Below are positions 26,999 to 35,386 of a DNA stretch of 64,000 bases, piece by piece. How positions within the stretch are numbered: position 1 is the stretch's first letter; every line of letters begins with the position of its first letter. Where the stretch lies: NCBI GenBank assembly GCA_024280295.1, contig JAJRQK010000029.1, positions 62,001 to 126,000 on the forward strand, written 5' to 3'. The notes under the pieces were generated by a model. It made no database searches and was not told where the DNA came from. It saw only the letters and a list, made by a program, of their open reading frames with translations. Source of the DNA: Bacteroidota bacterium. Lineage in GTDB: Bacteria > Bacteroidota > Bacteroidia > Flavobacteriales_D > Crocinitomicaceae. Both the position numbers and the translations under genes were made by a program.

Positions 26999-28356
26999 GG
27001 ATACATTTCATTGCTATTGGAGGAAGTGCCATGCATAATTTGGCTATTGCACTTGCTAGAAAGGGTGATCTTGTTACAGGTTCAGATGATGAAATTTTCG
27101 AACCATCAAGAACACGATTAGATCGTCAAGGAATTCTGCCAGCTAAAATAGGATGGGATGAATCGTCTATTTTAACAACTTTAGACGCAGTTATCTTGGG
27201 TATGCATGCTAGAGAGGATAATCCTGAATTACTAAAAGCGAAAGCACTCGGAATTCCAATATTTTCTTATCCAGAATATCTTTACGAACAAAGCAAAACA
27301 AAATTGAGAGTAGTGATCGGAGGATCGCACGGAAAAACGACAATCACATCAATGTTACTGCATGCGATTAATCATTTGGGAATCAATGTTGATTATATGG
27401 TCGGAGCTCAGTTAGATGGCTATGATTGCATGGTGAAACTAACTGATCAAGCTGATATAATGATACTAGAAGGGGATGAGTACTTGAGTTCACCGATTGA
27501 CCGAAGACCTAAATTCCATTTATATAAGCCTGATATTGCATTGATAAGTGGAATTGCATGGGATCATATTAATGTCTTCCCAACATTTGAAAATTATCTT
27601 GACCAATTCGATGGATTTTGTAAAGTTATTTCTAATAATGGCACATTAATTTATAATTCTGAGGATGATGAGGTTCGAAAACTAGGGGAGAAGTACTCTT
27701 CAGTGTTAAACGCAATCCCATACAATACACCAACATATCAAGTTGAGAAGAGTGGAACGATGCTACATTTTGAAGGAGTTGATTATCCACTCTCGATCTT
27801 TGGAAAGCATAATCTACAGAATCTAATGGGGGCAATGAATATTGCTAAAGCGATGGGAATTTCTCCTGATGATTACTTAAAAGCAATGGAATCATTCACA
27901 GGAGCAGGTAAGCGTTTACAGAAAGTGAATGAATCGAATGATTTTGTTCTCTACAAAGATTTTGCTCATTCTCCTTCGAAATTAAAAGCAACAACAAGTG
28001 CTGTGAAAGAGCAATACCCAAACCGAAAGGTGATTGCATGCATGGAGTTGCATACATTCTCATCGTTAAAGAAGGAATTTTTACCTCAATACGAGAATGC
28101 CATGAATGCTGCTGATTTAGCACTTGTTTATTACAGTCCAGAAGTAATTACTCACAAAAAGTTGGAGCCAATTTCGAAAGATCTCGTTTCATCTAGTTTT
28201 GGTCCTAAAGTAAAAGTGGTGACGTCAACCCAAGAAGTACGATCATTCTTAAACGATCAGTCTTGGGCAAACTCAGTCTTACTTATGATGTCTTCTGGCA
28301 ATTTTGATGGGATTGACTACGATCAACTTGGTCAAGAAATTATTGAAAACCTATAA
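26995..28356 (+). CDS. mpl: UDP-N-acetylmuramate:L-alanyl-gamma-D-glutamyl-meso-DAP ligase
   Basis: 453 residues, the usual Mpl length. It opens with MRIHFIAIGGSAMHNLA (Mur-ligase N-terminal domain), then the ATP-binding GGSHGKTTITSML, LEGDEYLSSPIDRRPKF and the C-terminal domain DFAHSPSKLKAT. The SPIDRRPKF segment is typical of Mpl and separates it from MurC. It rejoins recycled murein tripeptide to UDP-MurNAc in the cytoplasm and so saves peptidoglycan fragments. It is transcribed towards the DUF4199 gene, 42 bases away. Confidence 0.93.
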   Translation: MRIHFIAIGGSAMHNLAIALARKGDLVTGSDDEIFEPSRTRLDRQGILPAKIGWDESSILTTLDAVILGMHAREDNPELLKAKALGIPIFSYPEYLYEQSKTKLRVVIGGSHGKTTITSMLLHAINHLGINVDYMVGAQLDGYDCMVKLTDQADIMILEGDEYLSSPIDRRPKFHLYKPDIALISGIAWDHINVFPTFENYLDQFDGFCKVISNNGTLIYNSEDDEVRKLGEKYSSVLNAIPYNTPTYQVEKSGTMLHFEGVDYPLSIFGKHNLQNLMGAMNIAKAMGISPDDYLKAMESFTGAGKRLQKVNESNDFVLYKDFAHSPSKLKATTSAVKEQYPNRKVIACMELHTFSSLKKEFLPQYENAMNAADLALVYYSPEVITHKKLEPISKDLVSSSFGPKVKVVTSTQEVRSFLNDQSWANSVLLMMSSGNFDGIDYDQLGQEIIENL

Positions 28357-28398
28357 AGGAATGTTGATTTTGTTCAACTAAGTAAATCACTCAATTAA

Positions 28399-28998
28399 CT
28401 ACTTATCAAGAACTTCTGAGTTCGAATCTCTAAAGAAATGATTTCGAAATACAAGTTTTCGATAAACAACAGTTAAGAAAATACTATTGATCGTCGAAAG
28501 AATAAGCATCCCCAGCAAGGAAATTGTAAGGGCAGATTTTGCACTAAACATCGCTTGTTGATTACTTTTTAATTGTGATCGTATCTCATCCTTAGTCATA
28601 ATTTCAAATTCAGCATTAGAAGATTTAAGATCCTTTAGTTGATCTGGATTGTCCAAAAGTTTGTCCAGTTGAATCTCGGACTCTGCTAGCTGGTGACGGT
28701 TAAATTCAGGATCTATACTTGTGTAATAAAGGTAGAGGAATACACTAATAATTAAGGTGTATGGAACACCAGCAGTCATCGAGCTTTTAATGTCGTCCAA
28801 AGCTGTAGTATGAGATGTTTGCCTTCTTTTTGAGACGTATAACCCAAAAGCCATACTCAAGAGAAGACACATTACATTGATCAGAATTGGAATTTCCAAA
28901 TTGTATTTAGCTTCACCTGTTAAGGTATAGAATAGGATCATTTTATAAGTGATCCATAATGCAGCGAATCCAAGTCCAAATTTTACAGTAATCTTCAT
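28399..28998 (-). CDS. DUF4199 membrane protein
   Basis: 199 residues with four membrane segments: near the N-terminus, at about 38-53, 76-95 and 155-175. A long soluble helical loop (about 100-150) contains STEFNRHQLAESEIQLD-like charged text. This layout, with YVSKRRQ after the second helix, is that of the Bacteroidota DUF4199 family. The function is unknown. It lies downstream of rho on the same strand, 17 bases after it, and is probably cotranscribed. Confidence 0.78.
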   Translation of the reverse strand: MKITVKFGLGFAALWITYKMILFYTLTGEAKYNLEIPILINVMCLLLSMAFGLYVSKRRQTSHTTALDDIKSSMTAGVPYTLIISVFLYLYYTSIDPEFNRHQLAESEIQLDKLLDNPDQLKDLKSSNAEFEIMTKDEIRSQLKSNQQAMFSAKSALTISLLGMLILSTINSIFLTVVYRKLVFRNHFFRDSNSEVLDK

Positions 28999-29015
28999 AG
29001 TAAAGATTTCAAGGA

Positions 29016-30749
29016 TTAACCATTCATAGTTGCTAAGAACTCTTCATTCGATTTTGTGTTCGAAATACGATCTTTCAAGAACTCCATTGCTTCAACCGGA
29101 TTCATGTCAGCAATAAATTTCCGGAGCAACCAAACTCGTTGTAAAACTTCTTTGTCCATAAGTAAGTCTTCTCGACGTGTCCCTGAAGATGTGATATCGA
29201 TAGCTGGGTATATTCTACGGTTAGAAATTTTACGATCCAATTGTAATTCCATATTACCAGTCCCCTTGAATTCTTCAAAGATAACTTCATCCATTTTAGA
29301 TCCTGTTTCCGTCAATGCTGTTGCTAAAATAGAAAGTGAACCTCCATTTTCGATCTTACGCGCTGCTCCAAAGAATCGTTTTGGTTTGTGAAGTGCATTG
29401 GCATCTACACCTCCAGAAAGCACTTTTCCTGAAGCTGGTGAAACAGTATTGTAGGCACGAGCTAATCGTGTGATAGAATCAAGTAGAATACAAACATCAT
29501 GGCCACATTCAACCATGCGCTTTGCTTTCTCAAGAACTACATTTGCAACCTTAACGTGCCGATCAGCTGGTTCATCAAATGTTGATGCTACAACTTCTGC
29601 ATTCACTGATCGAGCCATATCCGTCACTTCTTCAGGTCGTTCATCAATGAGCAATACAATCAAATATGTTTCTGGATGATTTGCAGCAATTGCATTTGCT
29701 ACATCCTTTAATAACATTGTTTTACCCGTTTTCGGCTGTGCAACGATCATTCCACGCTGTCCTTTTCCGATCGGAGCAAATAAATCCATGATTCTCGTAG
29801 AAAGAGTCTCTTGACGATGTCCAGTGATTGTGAATTTCTCATCAGGGAAAAGTGGCGTTAAATATTGAAAGGGTACACGATCACGAATATATGAAGGCGG
29901 ACGCCCGTTGATTGAGTCAACCTTTACGAGTGGGAAAAATTTCTCTCCCTCACGTGGTGGACGAATCGTTCCATAAACGGTGTCTCCCGTCTTAAGTCCA
30001 AATAATTTTACTTGACTTTGCGATACGTAGACATCATCTGGTGATGGGAGGTAGTTGTAATCCGATGATCTCAAGAATCCATAGCCGTCTTGCATAATCT
30101 CTAATACTCCTTCTGAAGCTACAATTCCTACTAAACTATATTTCTCTTCCTCTTCGCGATTTGGACGATTGTCTTTAGTATGCTGTGCTTTATTATGATT
30201 GTTACTCTGGTTATTGTTTTGATCCCTTCTAGGATTCGGACGGTTAGCTTGTCGCCTATTATTACTTGACTCAGTAGATGGTTGAGTAGTTTCTTTCGGA
30301 TTCAATTTTTTATTGTCTTCTTTCGGTTTTTCACCGTCTTTAGTTTTATCGTCTTTAGCAATACTGCGATCAACCTTTCGTGGTGTGTGAACTTCTTTCT
30401 TCTTATCCACTTTATCGATAATTTTCTCCTCAGGTGTGCTTTCAGCTTTTTGCCTTGATTTCTCTTGAGGTTTGACTTCATTTTTCTTTGCCTCAATAGA
30501 AGCAGATGCAGCGGCAAATAATGATCCTTGATCTTTCTCTTCTTCCTCTGCAATTACTCGCTTTCGCTTTCGTTTTGGCTTAGAGGTTGATTCTTCACTA
30601 GATTTGGCACCTTCCGTCGAAGGTGTATCGCCGCTAATGGCAGCAACTAATTCTGCTTTTTTCATTTTCTCAGAACCTTCTACGCCAATAGCCTTGGCAA
30701 GGTCTTTCAATTCAGGGAGCTTTTTGCTCTGCAATTCTTTTTTATCCAT
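29016..30749 (-). CDS. rho: Transcription termination factor Rho
   Basis: 577 residues, longer than E. coli Rho (419). Residues 1-38 are the Rho N-terminal helical domain ([24 protein letters not shown]). Residues 40-200 are a low-complexity, highly charged insert rich in Lys, Glu, Asn and Arg, as is common in Bacteroidota. The RNA-binding cold-shock-like domain ([16 protein letters not shown]) and the hexameric ATPase core with [31 protein letters not shown] and the Q/R-loop region follow. It ends transcription of untranslated RNA. Confidence 0.97.
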   Translation of the reverse strand: MDKKELQSKKLPELKDLAKAIGVEGSEKMKKAELVAAISGDTPSTEGAKSSEESTSKPKRKRKRVIAEEEEKDQGSLFAAASASIEAKKNEVKPQEKSRQKAESTPEEKIIDKVDKKKEVHTPRKVDRSIAKDDKTKDGEKPKEDNKKLNPKETTQPSTESSNNRRQANRPNPRRDQNNNQSNNHNKAQHTKDNRPNREEEEKYSLVGIVASEGVLEIMQDGYGFLRSSDYNYLPSPDDVYVSQSQVKLFGLKTGDTVYGTIRPPREGEKFFPLVKVDSINGRPPSYIRDRVPFQYLTPLFPDEKFTITGHRQETLSTRIMDLFAPIGKGQRGMIVAQPKTGKTMLLKDVANAIAANHPETYLIVLLIDERPEEVTDMARSVNAEVVASTFDEPADRHVKVANVVLEKAKRMVECGHDVCILLDSITRLARAYNTVSPASGKVLSGGVDANALHKPKRFFGAARKIENGGSLSILATALTETGSKMDEVIFEEFKGTGNMELQLDRKISNRRIYPAIDITSSGTRREDLLMDKEVLQRVWLLRKFIADMNPVEAMEFLKDRISNTKSNEEFLATMNG

Positions 30750-30962
30750 TGATAATAATCGTGATGTATATAAAGAGGGGTGTTTTTGTAGAAATCAAGA
30801 ATGCTCGAAAATGCACTCACTGATGCAATAATACAAATATTCTTGTTTAAGACAATGAATCCATTAAAATTATTGTTAACAGCAGCTTGTTTTTAATTTA
30901 ATCTTACACACTTATTTGAGACCTAATCTAATTTTTCAATTATTTTTACACAAAAAATATAA

Positions 30963-31712
30963 ATGGATTTTTCAATCTTGTTTACATGGGATGGGCTGAC
31001 GTATGTTGTTATATTGTGTCTGCTGGAGATCGTTCTGGGTATTGATAATATCATATTTATTTCTATTATTTCTGACAAGCTTCCAAAAGAAAAACAAAGA
31101 ACTGCTCGTAACTTAGGTTTAACTTTGGCACTTGTAGCTCGTCTTGGACTTTTAGCAGCAGTAGCTTGGGTAATGGAGATGACACATCCTCTTTTTACAA
31201 TTTTCGGACATGAGATTTCTGGACAAAGCTTGGTGCTGCTTGGAGGAGGTCTATTCTTGATTTATAAGAGTACTACCGAGATGCATAATGCTGTTGTTGG
31301 AAAGCAGGAGGCTTCTTCCAAAGGTAAAGTCACCCTTTCATCTGTGATTACTCAAATTATTCTGATTGATATTGTTTTCAGTTTTGATTCAATAATTTCA
31401 GCGATAGGAATGACTAATGACCTTGGTGCAGAAACAGGTAAGAACCCAATGATAATTATCTACATTGCAGTGATAATATCTATGATTGTCATGCTTTTAT
31501 TCGCAAAGCAAATATCAGATTTCATTAGTAGTCACCCAACAATAAAAATGTTGGCATTGAGTTTCCTTGTGGCAATTGGGGTTATTCTTGTTGCTGAAGC
31601 TTTTGGTGAGCATGTACCAAAAGGATACCTTTATTTCGCATTTGTATATGCTTTATTGGTTGAAGCACTCAATATTCGAACAAGAAAGAATAAAGTTAAG
31701 AGTTCAGAATGA
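30963..31712 (+). CDS. TerC-family integral membrane protein
   Basis: 249 residues with seven to eight membrane helices. The TerC signature LEIVLGIDNIIFISIISDKLP and its second copy QIILIDIVFSFDSIISAIGM, each with an intramembrane Asp, are intact. TerC proteins are linked to tellurite resistance and to manganese and other metal export. It is divergent from rho, with 213 bases between them and no obvious operator. Its stop overlaps the ATG of the next gene (ATGA). Confidence 0.92.
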   Translation: MDFSILFTWDGLTYVVILCLLEIVLGIDNIIFISIISDKLPKEKQRTARNLGLTLALVARLGLLAAVAWVMEMTHPLFTIFGHEISGQSLVLLGGGLFLIYKSTTEMHNAVVGKQEASSKGKVTLSSVITQIILIDIVFSFDSIISAIGMTNDLGAETGKNPMIIIYIAVIISMIVMLLFAKQISDFISSHPTIKMLALSFLVAIGVILVAEAFGEHVPKGYLYFAFVYALLVEALNIRTRKNKVKSSE

Positions 31713-32284
31713 CGGAACAAGAAGCGTTGATCTATTTTCCCAATGGGAGAAGTGGATTAGATGATGAATTTGCAAAAAAACTTTTCGAGATCAAGCAATT
31801 ATTAATTTCACGTTTTCCAATTTCAAAGATTTATCGTTCTCGAATTCAAAGAATCAAAATTCTCCAAGAAGCTTATGAATCTCTTGGAGGTTTAACGACT
31901 CGAACTCATTTTGATGGTGCCCGAATTGAATTTAAAATTAATTCAATTCGTCTGGTTGTTTCAGAGTATGCAAAAGTCCGCAATAGTTCAAAGTTGAATT
32001 TAATGCAAGCTTTTGATGTTAACGACATTGAGCTTATTTTGATTCAGTTTATTTCCGTAACTATAGAATATGCTGAATTTTGGAATGTAATGAACACTCG
32101 TATAGAAGATGTTCTAATCGGAAAAGAGCCAGACCCTATGGAGATTATTGAGGCAATAAGTGAGTTTGAATCTAATGGTTATCAATCTTTTGAAGATCTT
32201 GTTAAACTTGACTCTAAAAATCCATTGGTCAAAGAGTCTAAACGATTATCTTTGTGGCTTAAACTTGAAGGGAATGGCAATTGA
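31709..32284 (+). CDS. Unknown 191-residue protein downstream of terC
   Basis: No family was recognised. The protein is soluble and mainly helical, with mixed charge and no signal peptide or membrane segment. It contains ALIYFPNGRSGLDDEFAKKL near the start. It is translationally coupled to the TerC gene (four-base overlap) and overlaps the DUF493 gene by 11 bases, so it belongs to the run terC-unknown-DUF493-membrane protein. The function cannot be given. Confidence 0.6.
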   Translation: MTEQEALIYFPNGRSGLDDEFAKKLFEIKQLLISRFPISKIYRSRIQRIKILQEAYESLGGLTTRTHFDGARIEFKINSIRLVVSEYAKVRNSSKLNLMQAFDVNDIELILIQFISVTIEYAEFWNVMNTRIEDVLIGKEPDPMEIIEAISEFESNGYQSFEDLVKLDSKNPLVKESKRLSLWLKLEGNGN

Positions 32285-32543
32285 TCCTTATATGAATCTG
32301 CGTGAACAGCTTGAGTTAAGCTCATGGCCGGAGGTGTATCTGTTTAAATTTATCGTCCCAAATCAATCTAAATTAGTAGCTAAGGTTACAGCTTTGTTTG
32401 ATGATGCAACAGAGTTGAATTACCAACCTTCCAAAAATGAAACGTACATGAGTATTGGCGCAAAGGAGTTAATGCTAGATGTAGAATCAATTATTAATAA
32501 ATATAAACAAGCATCACTTATAGATAGCTTGATAGCATTATAA
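32274..32543 (+). CDS. DUF493 (YbeD-like) protein
   Basis: 89 residues from the ATG at 32274, preceded by GAAGGGA; the same frame is open further upstream, but that part lies inside the previous gene and is not family-like. The core WPEVYLFKFIVPNQSKLVAKVTALF and the end IINKYKQASLIDSLIAL match the DUF493/YbeD family, a small ACT-like fold. E. coli YbeD lies near lipoate genes, but the role is unsettled. Confidence 0.78.
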   Translation: MAIDPYMNLREQLELSSWPEVYLFKFIVPNQSKLVAKVTALFDDATELNYQPSKNETYMSIGAKELMLDVESIINKYKQASLIDSLIAL

Positions 32544-32547
32544 AATT

Positions 32548-32946
32548 ATGGTATTAATAGGCTTTTCATGGATAGATACGCTAACATCTGTATTAACTGT
32601 AACTATTGTCATTTTGGCGATAATTATTCTTTACCGCCGTTTATTAAAGTACTTGAGTAGAAACTCGCTAAATAAGGAAGAGTATTGTGAACTTTACAAC
32701 TTAGAACAAAGTCCTGCTGTTGGCGAATTGCAGTTTTATTTCACATCAAGCAAAATAAAAAAAATTAAACTGTTAATCTTAAACGACGAGATGGAACTTG
32801 TGCATGAGGTTGACGCAAAAGAGTGTCATGTTGGTGGTAATATTATTCGTTTTGATTCGTCTAAGCTTAAAAATGGATCCTATTTTTATTGTCTTGAGAC
32901 TGATAATCAGAAAACGATGAAAAAAATGGAAGTTATGAACGGTTAG
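32548..32946 (+). CDS. Membrane-anchored protein with a T9SS-tail-like beta domain
   Basis: 132 residues. One membrane helix (about residues 10-30) is followed by a basic stretch. The last 75 residues alternate as in a beta sandwich: KIKKIKLLILNDEMELVHEVDA, then NIIRFDSSKLKNGSYFYCLETD and KTMKKMEV. This pattern resembles the T9SS type A sorting domain (short strand, G-x-Y, K..V end), but the protein has no large secreted part. The function is unknown and the likeness is only by eye. Confidence 0.5.
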   Translation: MVLIGFSWIDTLTSVLTVTIVILAIIILYRRLLKYLSRNSLNKEEYCELYNLEQSPAVGELQFYFTSSKIKKIKLLILNDEMELVHEVDAKECHVGGNIIRFDSSKLKNGSYFYCLETDNQKTMKKMEVMNG

Positions 32947-32984
32947 CATGACAATTTGACACGAAAAATAGAATGGCAAAATTA

Positions 32985-33013
32985 TTGACTGAAACTAGTT
33001 AGAATTAACTTTA
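32985..33013 (+). promoter_or_regulatory. Probable trxA promoter (Bacteroidota type)
   Basis: TTG (32985-32987), an 18-base spacer and TAACTTTA (33006-33013), one mismatch from TAnnTTTG. It places a start site roughly 35 bases before the trxA ATG at 33054. Confidence 0.4.
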
Positions 33014-33053
33014 TCACGAAGAAAAAATATAATAAAGTAAAAACAATAGAAGT

Positions 33054-33380
33054 ATGGCTTTAGAAATAACAGATGCAAATTTTGAAGAACTAGTATTAAA
33101 TTCAGAAATTCCTGTAGTAGTAGATTTTTGGGCAGAATGGTGTGGACCTTGTCGTATGCTTGGACCAATCATTGAAAAAATGGCTGGTGATTATGAAGGG
33201 AAAGCTGTAATTGGAAAAGTAAACGTTGATGAAAACCCTGGTGTTTCAGCTAAATTTGGTGTTCGTAATATCCCAACAGTTCTATTCATTAAAGGAGGGG
33301 AAGTTGCGGAAAAATCAGTTGGAGCTGTTCCTGAATCCGCTTTGGTTGGTAAATTGGAGTCACTTTTAAAGTCTTCATAG
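33054..33380 (+). CDS. trxA: Thioredoxin
   Basis: 108 residues, the standard length. The active site WAEWCGPCRMLGP, the cis-proline loop NIPTVLFIKGGE and the C-terminal helix are all present, with no signal peptide. It is a general cytoplasmic protein-disulfide reductant that uses thioredoxin reductase. It has its own likely promoter and a terminator 37 bases downstream, so it forms a single-gene unit. Confidence 0.97.
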   Translation: MALEITDANFEELVLNSEIPVVVDFWAEWCGPCRMLGPIIEKMAGDYEGKAVIGKVNVDENPGVSAKFGVRNIPTVLFIKGGEVAEKSVGAVPESALVGKLESLLKSS

Positions 33381-33416
33381 AATCAGCAGCCTAAACTAAA
33401 ACAGGTATAGGAATTT

Positions 33417-33448
33417 AACCCGGTAAGGATCCCTTTATCGGGTTTTTT
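33417..33448 (+). terminator. Rho-independent terminator after trxA
   Basis: AACCCGGTAAGG pairs with CCTTTATCGGGTT, with one G-T wobble in the upper stem, followed by a run of T to 33448. Confidence 0.8.
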
Positions 33449-33503
33449 AATTCAGTTTCGATTGATAATTTATAGATTTTCGTGGTAATCGAACTCAGGT
33501 TAG

Positions 33504-33511
33504 TATCTTTG
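33504..33511 (+). promoter_or_regulatory. Perfect -7 box TATCTTTG before the 226-residue gene
   Basis: TATCTTTG fits TAnnTTTG exactly and lies about 70 bases before the ATG at 33580. No clear TTG lies at the expected distance upstream, so this is a partial match. Confidence 0.35.
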
Positions 33512-33579
33512 CATGAAATTGAACTATCTGTCATTGCAAGTGCAAAATGGTTTGTAGTTAATTCTAAAAGGGTAACACT

Positions 33580-34260
33580 ATGGAATCGTGGGTTAGAAGA
33601 TTGAAATTTTACGGTGTAGGATTCGGTATTGGATTATTATTTGTTTTTGTTTTTTTCCAAAACCGTGGATGCTCTTGGTTGCCTGGGAATCGAGTGAAGA
33701 ATTCAATTCTTGATCGTTTACTTGTAGTCTCTGACGAAACAGCTGAAATTTTGAAAAAAAAAGGAATTGGTAAAAAAGATCTGATTCAAGTCCTCAATGA
33801 TGGAGATGTTGTTTTTGGTGAAAGTGATAAAAATAGTGATGATAAAGTGTATGTTATTGAGAAGGACGGTAGCAAATACCTATTTACATTACCTTTCGAA
33901 AGTTTTATTTCCGAAGTAAAAGTAGGAGGCAAGGCATCAAAAGCATTAACTTCAACCAATGGGTATGGTCAAATTTGGCGTTTCCCTAATGATTCTACAC
34001 TCGTTTTTCCTGATTCAACTAAACTTGTTACTTGTCAGCAAGATTTTCTTGGACTCGTCAACCCTATGGATATCTTGAAGCAGTTAAAAAAATCTGGCAG
34101 AATTGATTTTTCTAAATCTGATCTTACAATTACTCCAAAGCCAGAGCACTATTTAACATTTCAGCTTGATGGCAAGGAAATCGGAATGAAAATGATTTGG
34201 TATAAAAATAAATTGAACTTACAATCGTTCATTATTCCCGAAGACACCAATTGCGAATAA
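33580..34260 (+). CDS. Membrane-anchored protein of unknown function before lpxD
   Basis: 226 residues. A basic start (ESWVRRLKF), one membrane helix (GVGFGIGLLFVFVFF) and NRGCSWLPGNRVK follow the layout of Bacteroidota proteins placed beside envelope genes. Residues 40-115 include VSDETAEILKKKGIGKKDLIQVL and a beta-rich stretch; residues 130-225 look like a second small domain. No catalytic motif was recognised. It stands alone, 79 bases before lpxD. Confidence 0.62.
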   Translation: MESWVRRLKFYGVGFGIGLLFVFVFFQNRGCSWLPGNRVKNSILDRLLVVSDETAEILKKKGIGKKDLIQVLNDGDVVFGESDKNSDDKVYVIEKDGSKYLFTLPFESFISEVKVGGKASKALTSTNGYGQIWRFPNDSTLVFPDSTKLVTCQQDFLGLVNPMDILKQLKKSGRIDFSKSDLTITPKPEHYLTFQLDGKEIGMKMIWYKNKLNLQSFIIPEDTNCE

Positions 34261-34306
34261 TAAAGGTATCAAATCAACGATGTTGATAAAACGAACGTTG
34301 TACTAG

Positions 34307-34335
34307 TTGTAAAACACTTGTTTTTTATATTTTTG
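34307..34335 (+). promoter_or_regulatory. Bacteroidota-type promoter abutting lpxD
   Basis: TTG (34307-34309), an 18-base spacer and TATTTTTG (34328-34335), an exact TAnnTTTG. The lpxD ATG at 34340 begins only four bases later, so a transcript started here would have almost no leader. Confidence 0.45.
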
Positions 34336-34339
34336 ACAT

Positions 34340-35380
34340 ATGAAATTTTCGGCTGAACAAATTGCTGGTATCATAAATGGAACAGTTGATGGAAACCCAT
34401 CGGCGGAGGTTAGCGGTTTAGCTAAAATCGAAGAGGGTACCCCCGGGTCCCTCTCATTTTTAGCAAACCCAAAGTATGAGGAGCATATCTATAAAACGGA
34501 ATCCAGTATTTGTATTGTTAATAATACGTTTAAGCCGTCTTCTGAACTACCAGATTCTCTTACTTTAATTAAAGTTGATGATGCCTATGCGTGTTTTGCA
34601 AAACTTCTTGAGTTTTATGACACAATGCAAAAGGAAGAGCCGAGAATCGAAGCAAATAGCTTTATCGATGATACTGCTATTGTTGGAACTGAATTGTACC
34701 TCGGTGCTTCATCCTATATCGGGAAAAATACAAAAGTTGGAAACAATGTTTGCATTCACCCCAATGTAACTATTGGACCCAATGTTCAAATTGGAGATGG
34801 TACTGTAATATATCCTGGCGCAGCGGTATATCGTGATTGTGTTATTGGTGAAAATTGCATCATACATTCTGGAGCCGTAATTGGCGCTGATGGGTTTGGT
34901 TTTGCTCCAAATGAAAAGGGTGAATTTCAGAAAATACCGCAAATTGGAAATGTTATCCTTGAGGATTTTGTAGATATTGGTGCGAACTCTACAATTGATC
35001 GCGCTACTCTTGGGAGTACAATTATTCGTCGTGGAGCTAAAATCGATAACCTTGTTCAAATTGGGCATAATGTTGAAGTTGGATCAAATACTGCAATGGC
35101 TGCTCAAACAGGTATCGCAGGATCAACTAAAATTGGTGATAATGTGCTAATTGGTGGACAGGTCGGAATGGCAGGACATATAAAAATTGGAAATGGTGTG
35201 CGAATTGCTGCACAATCTGGACTTGGCAGCGATGTGAAAGATGGAACGAAAGTGATGGGATCACCAGCCTTTAATAGTGACGAATACAAACAATCATATC
35301 TTGGATTTCGCAGATTACCGCGTATCTTAAGTCGCCTCAAAGTTTTGGAGGATAAATTAAAAGAACAATCTAAAGACTAA
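34340..35380 (+). CDS. lpxD: UDP-3-O-(3-hydroxyacyl)glucosamine N-acyltransferase
   Basis: 346 residues, the usual length. The N-terminal uridine-binding domain contains [19 protein letters not shown]. The left-handed parallel beta-helix of hexapeptide repeats then runs from about residue 100 to 310, with the active-site region [24 protein letters not shown] around the catalytic His. It adds the N-linked 3-hydroxyacyl chain in the third step of lipid A synthesis. It heads the lpxD-lpxC/fabZ-lpxA-rlmD-cinA operon, with 6 bases to the next gene. Confidence 0.96.
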   Translation: MKFSAEQIAGIINGTVDGNPSAEVSGLAKIEEGTPGSLSFLANPKYEEHIYKTESSICIVNNTFKPSSELPDSLTLIKVDDAYACFAKLLEFYDTMQKEEPRIEANSFIDDTAIVGTELYLGASSYIGKNTKVGNNVCIHPNVTIGPNVQIGDGTVIYPGAAVYRDCVIGENCIIHSGAVIGADGFGFAPNEKGEFQKIPQIGNVILEDFVDIGANSTIDRATLGSTIIRRGAKIDNLVQIGHNVEVGSNTAMAAQTGIAGSTKIGDNVLIGGQVGMAGHIKIGNGVRIAAQSGLGSDVKDGTKVMGSPAFNSDEYKQSYLGFRRLPRILSRLKVLEDKLKEQSKD

Positions 35381-35386
35381 TTCGGA

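Noticed and set aside
28366-28381. GTTGA / TTCAAC hairpin between mpl and the DUF4199 gene
   Set aside because: The stem is only five to six bases with no T-run on either side, so chance is likely.
28415-28430. GTTCGAATC-like stretch resembling a tRNA T-arm
   Set aside because: It is inside the DUF4199 coding region and no acceptor or anticodon arms surround it.
30750-30962. Possible riboswitch or promoter pair between rho and terC
   Set aside because: Only loose matches to TAnnTTTG were found on either strand, and no conserved RNA structure was recognised by eye.
32160-32273. 38-codon upstream extension of the DUF493 gene
   Set aside because: It lies inside the preceding gene and is not family-like; GAAGGGA before 32274 marks the real start.
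33514-33558. 14-codon ATG frame just after the TATCTTTG box
   Set aside because: It has no ribosome binding site and is too short to support; its start would lie before the expected transcription start.
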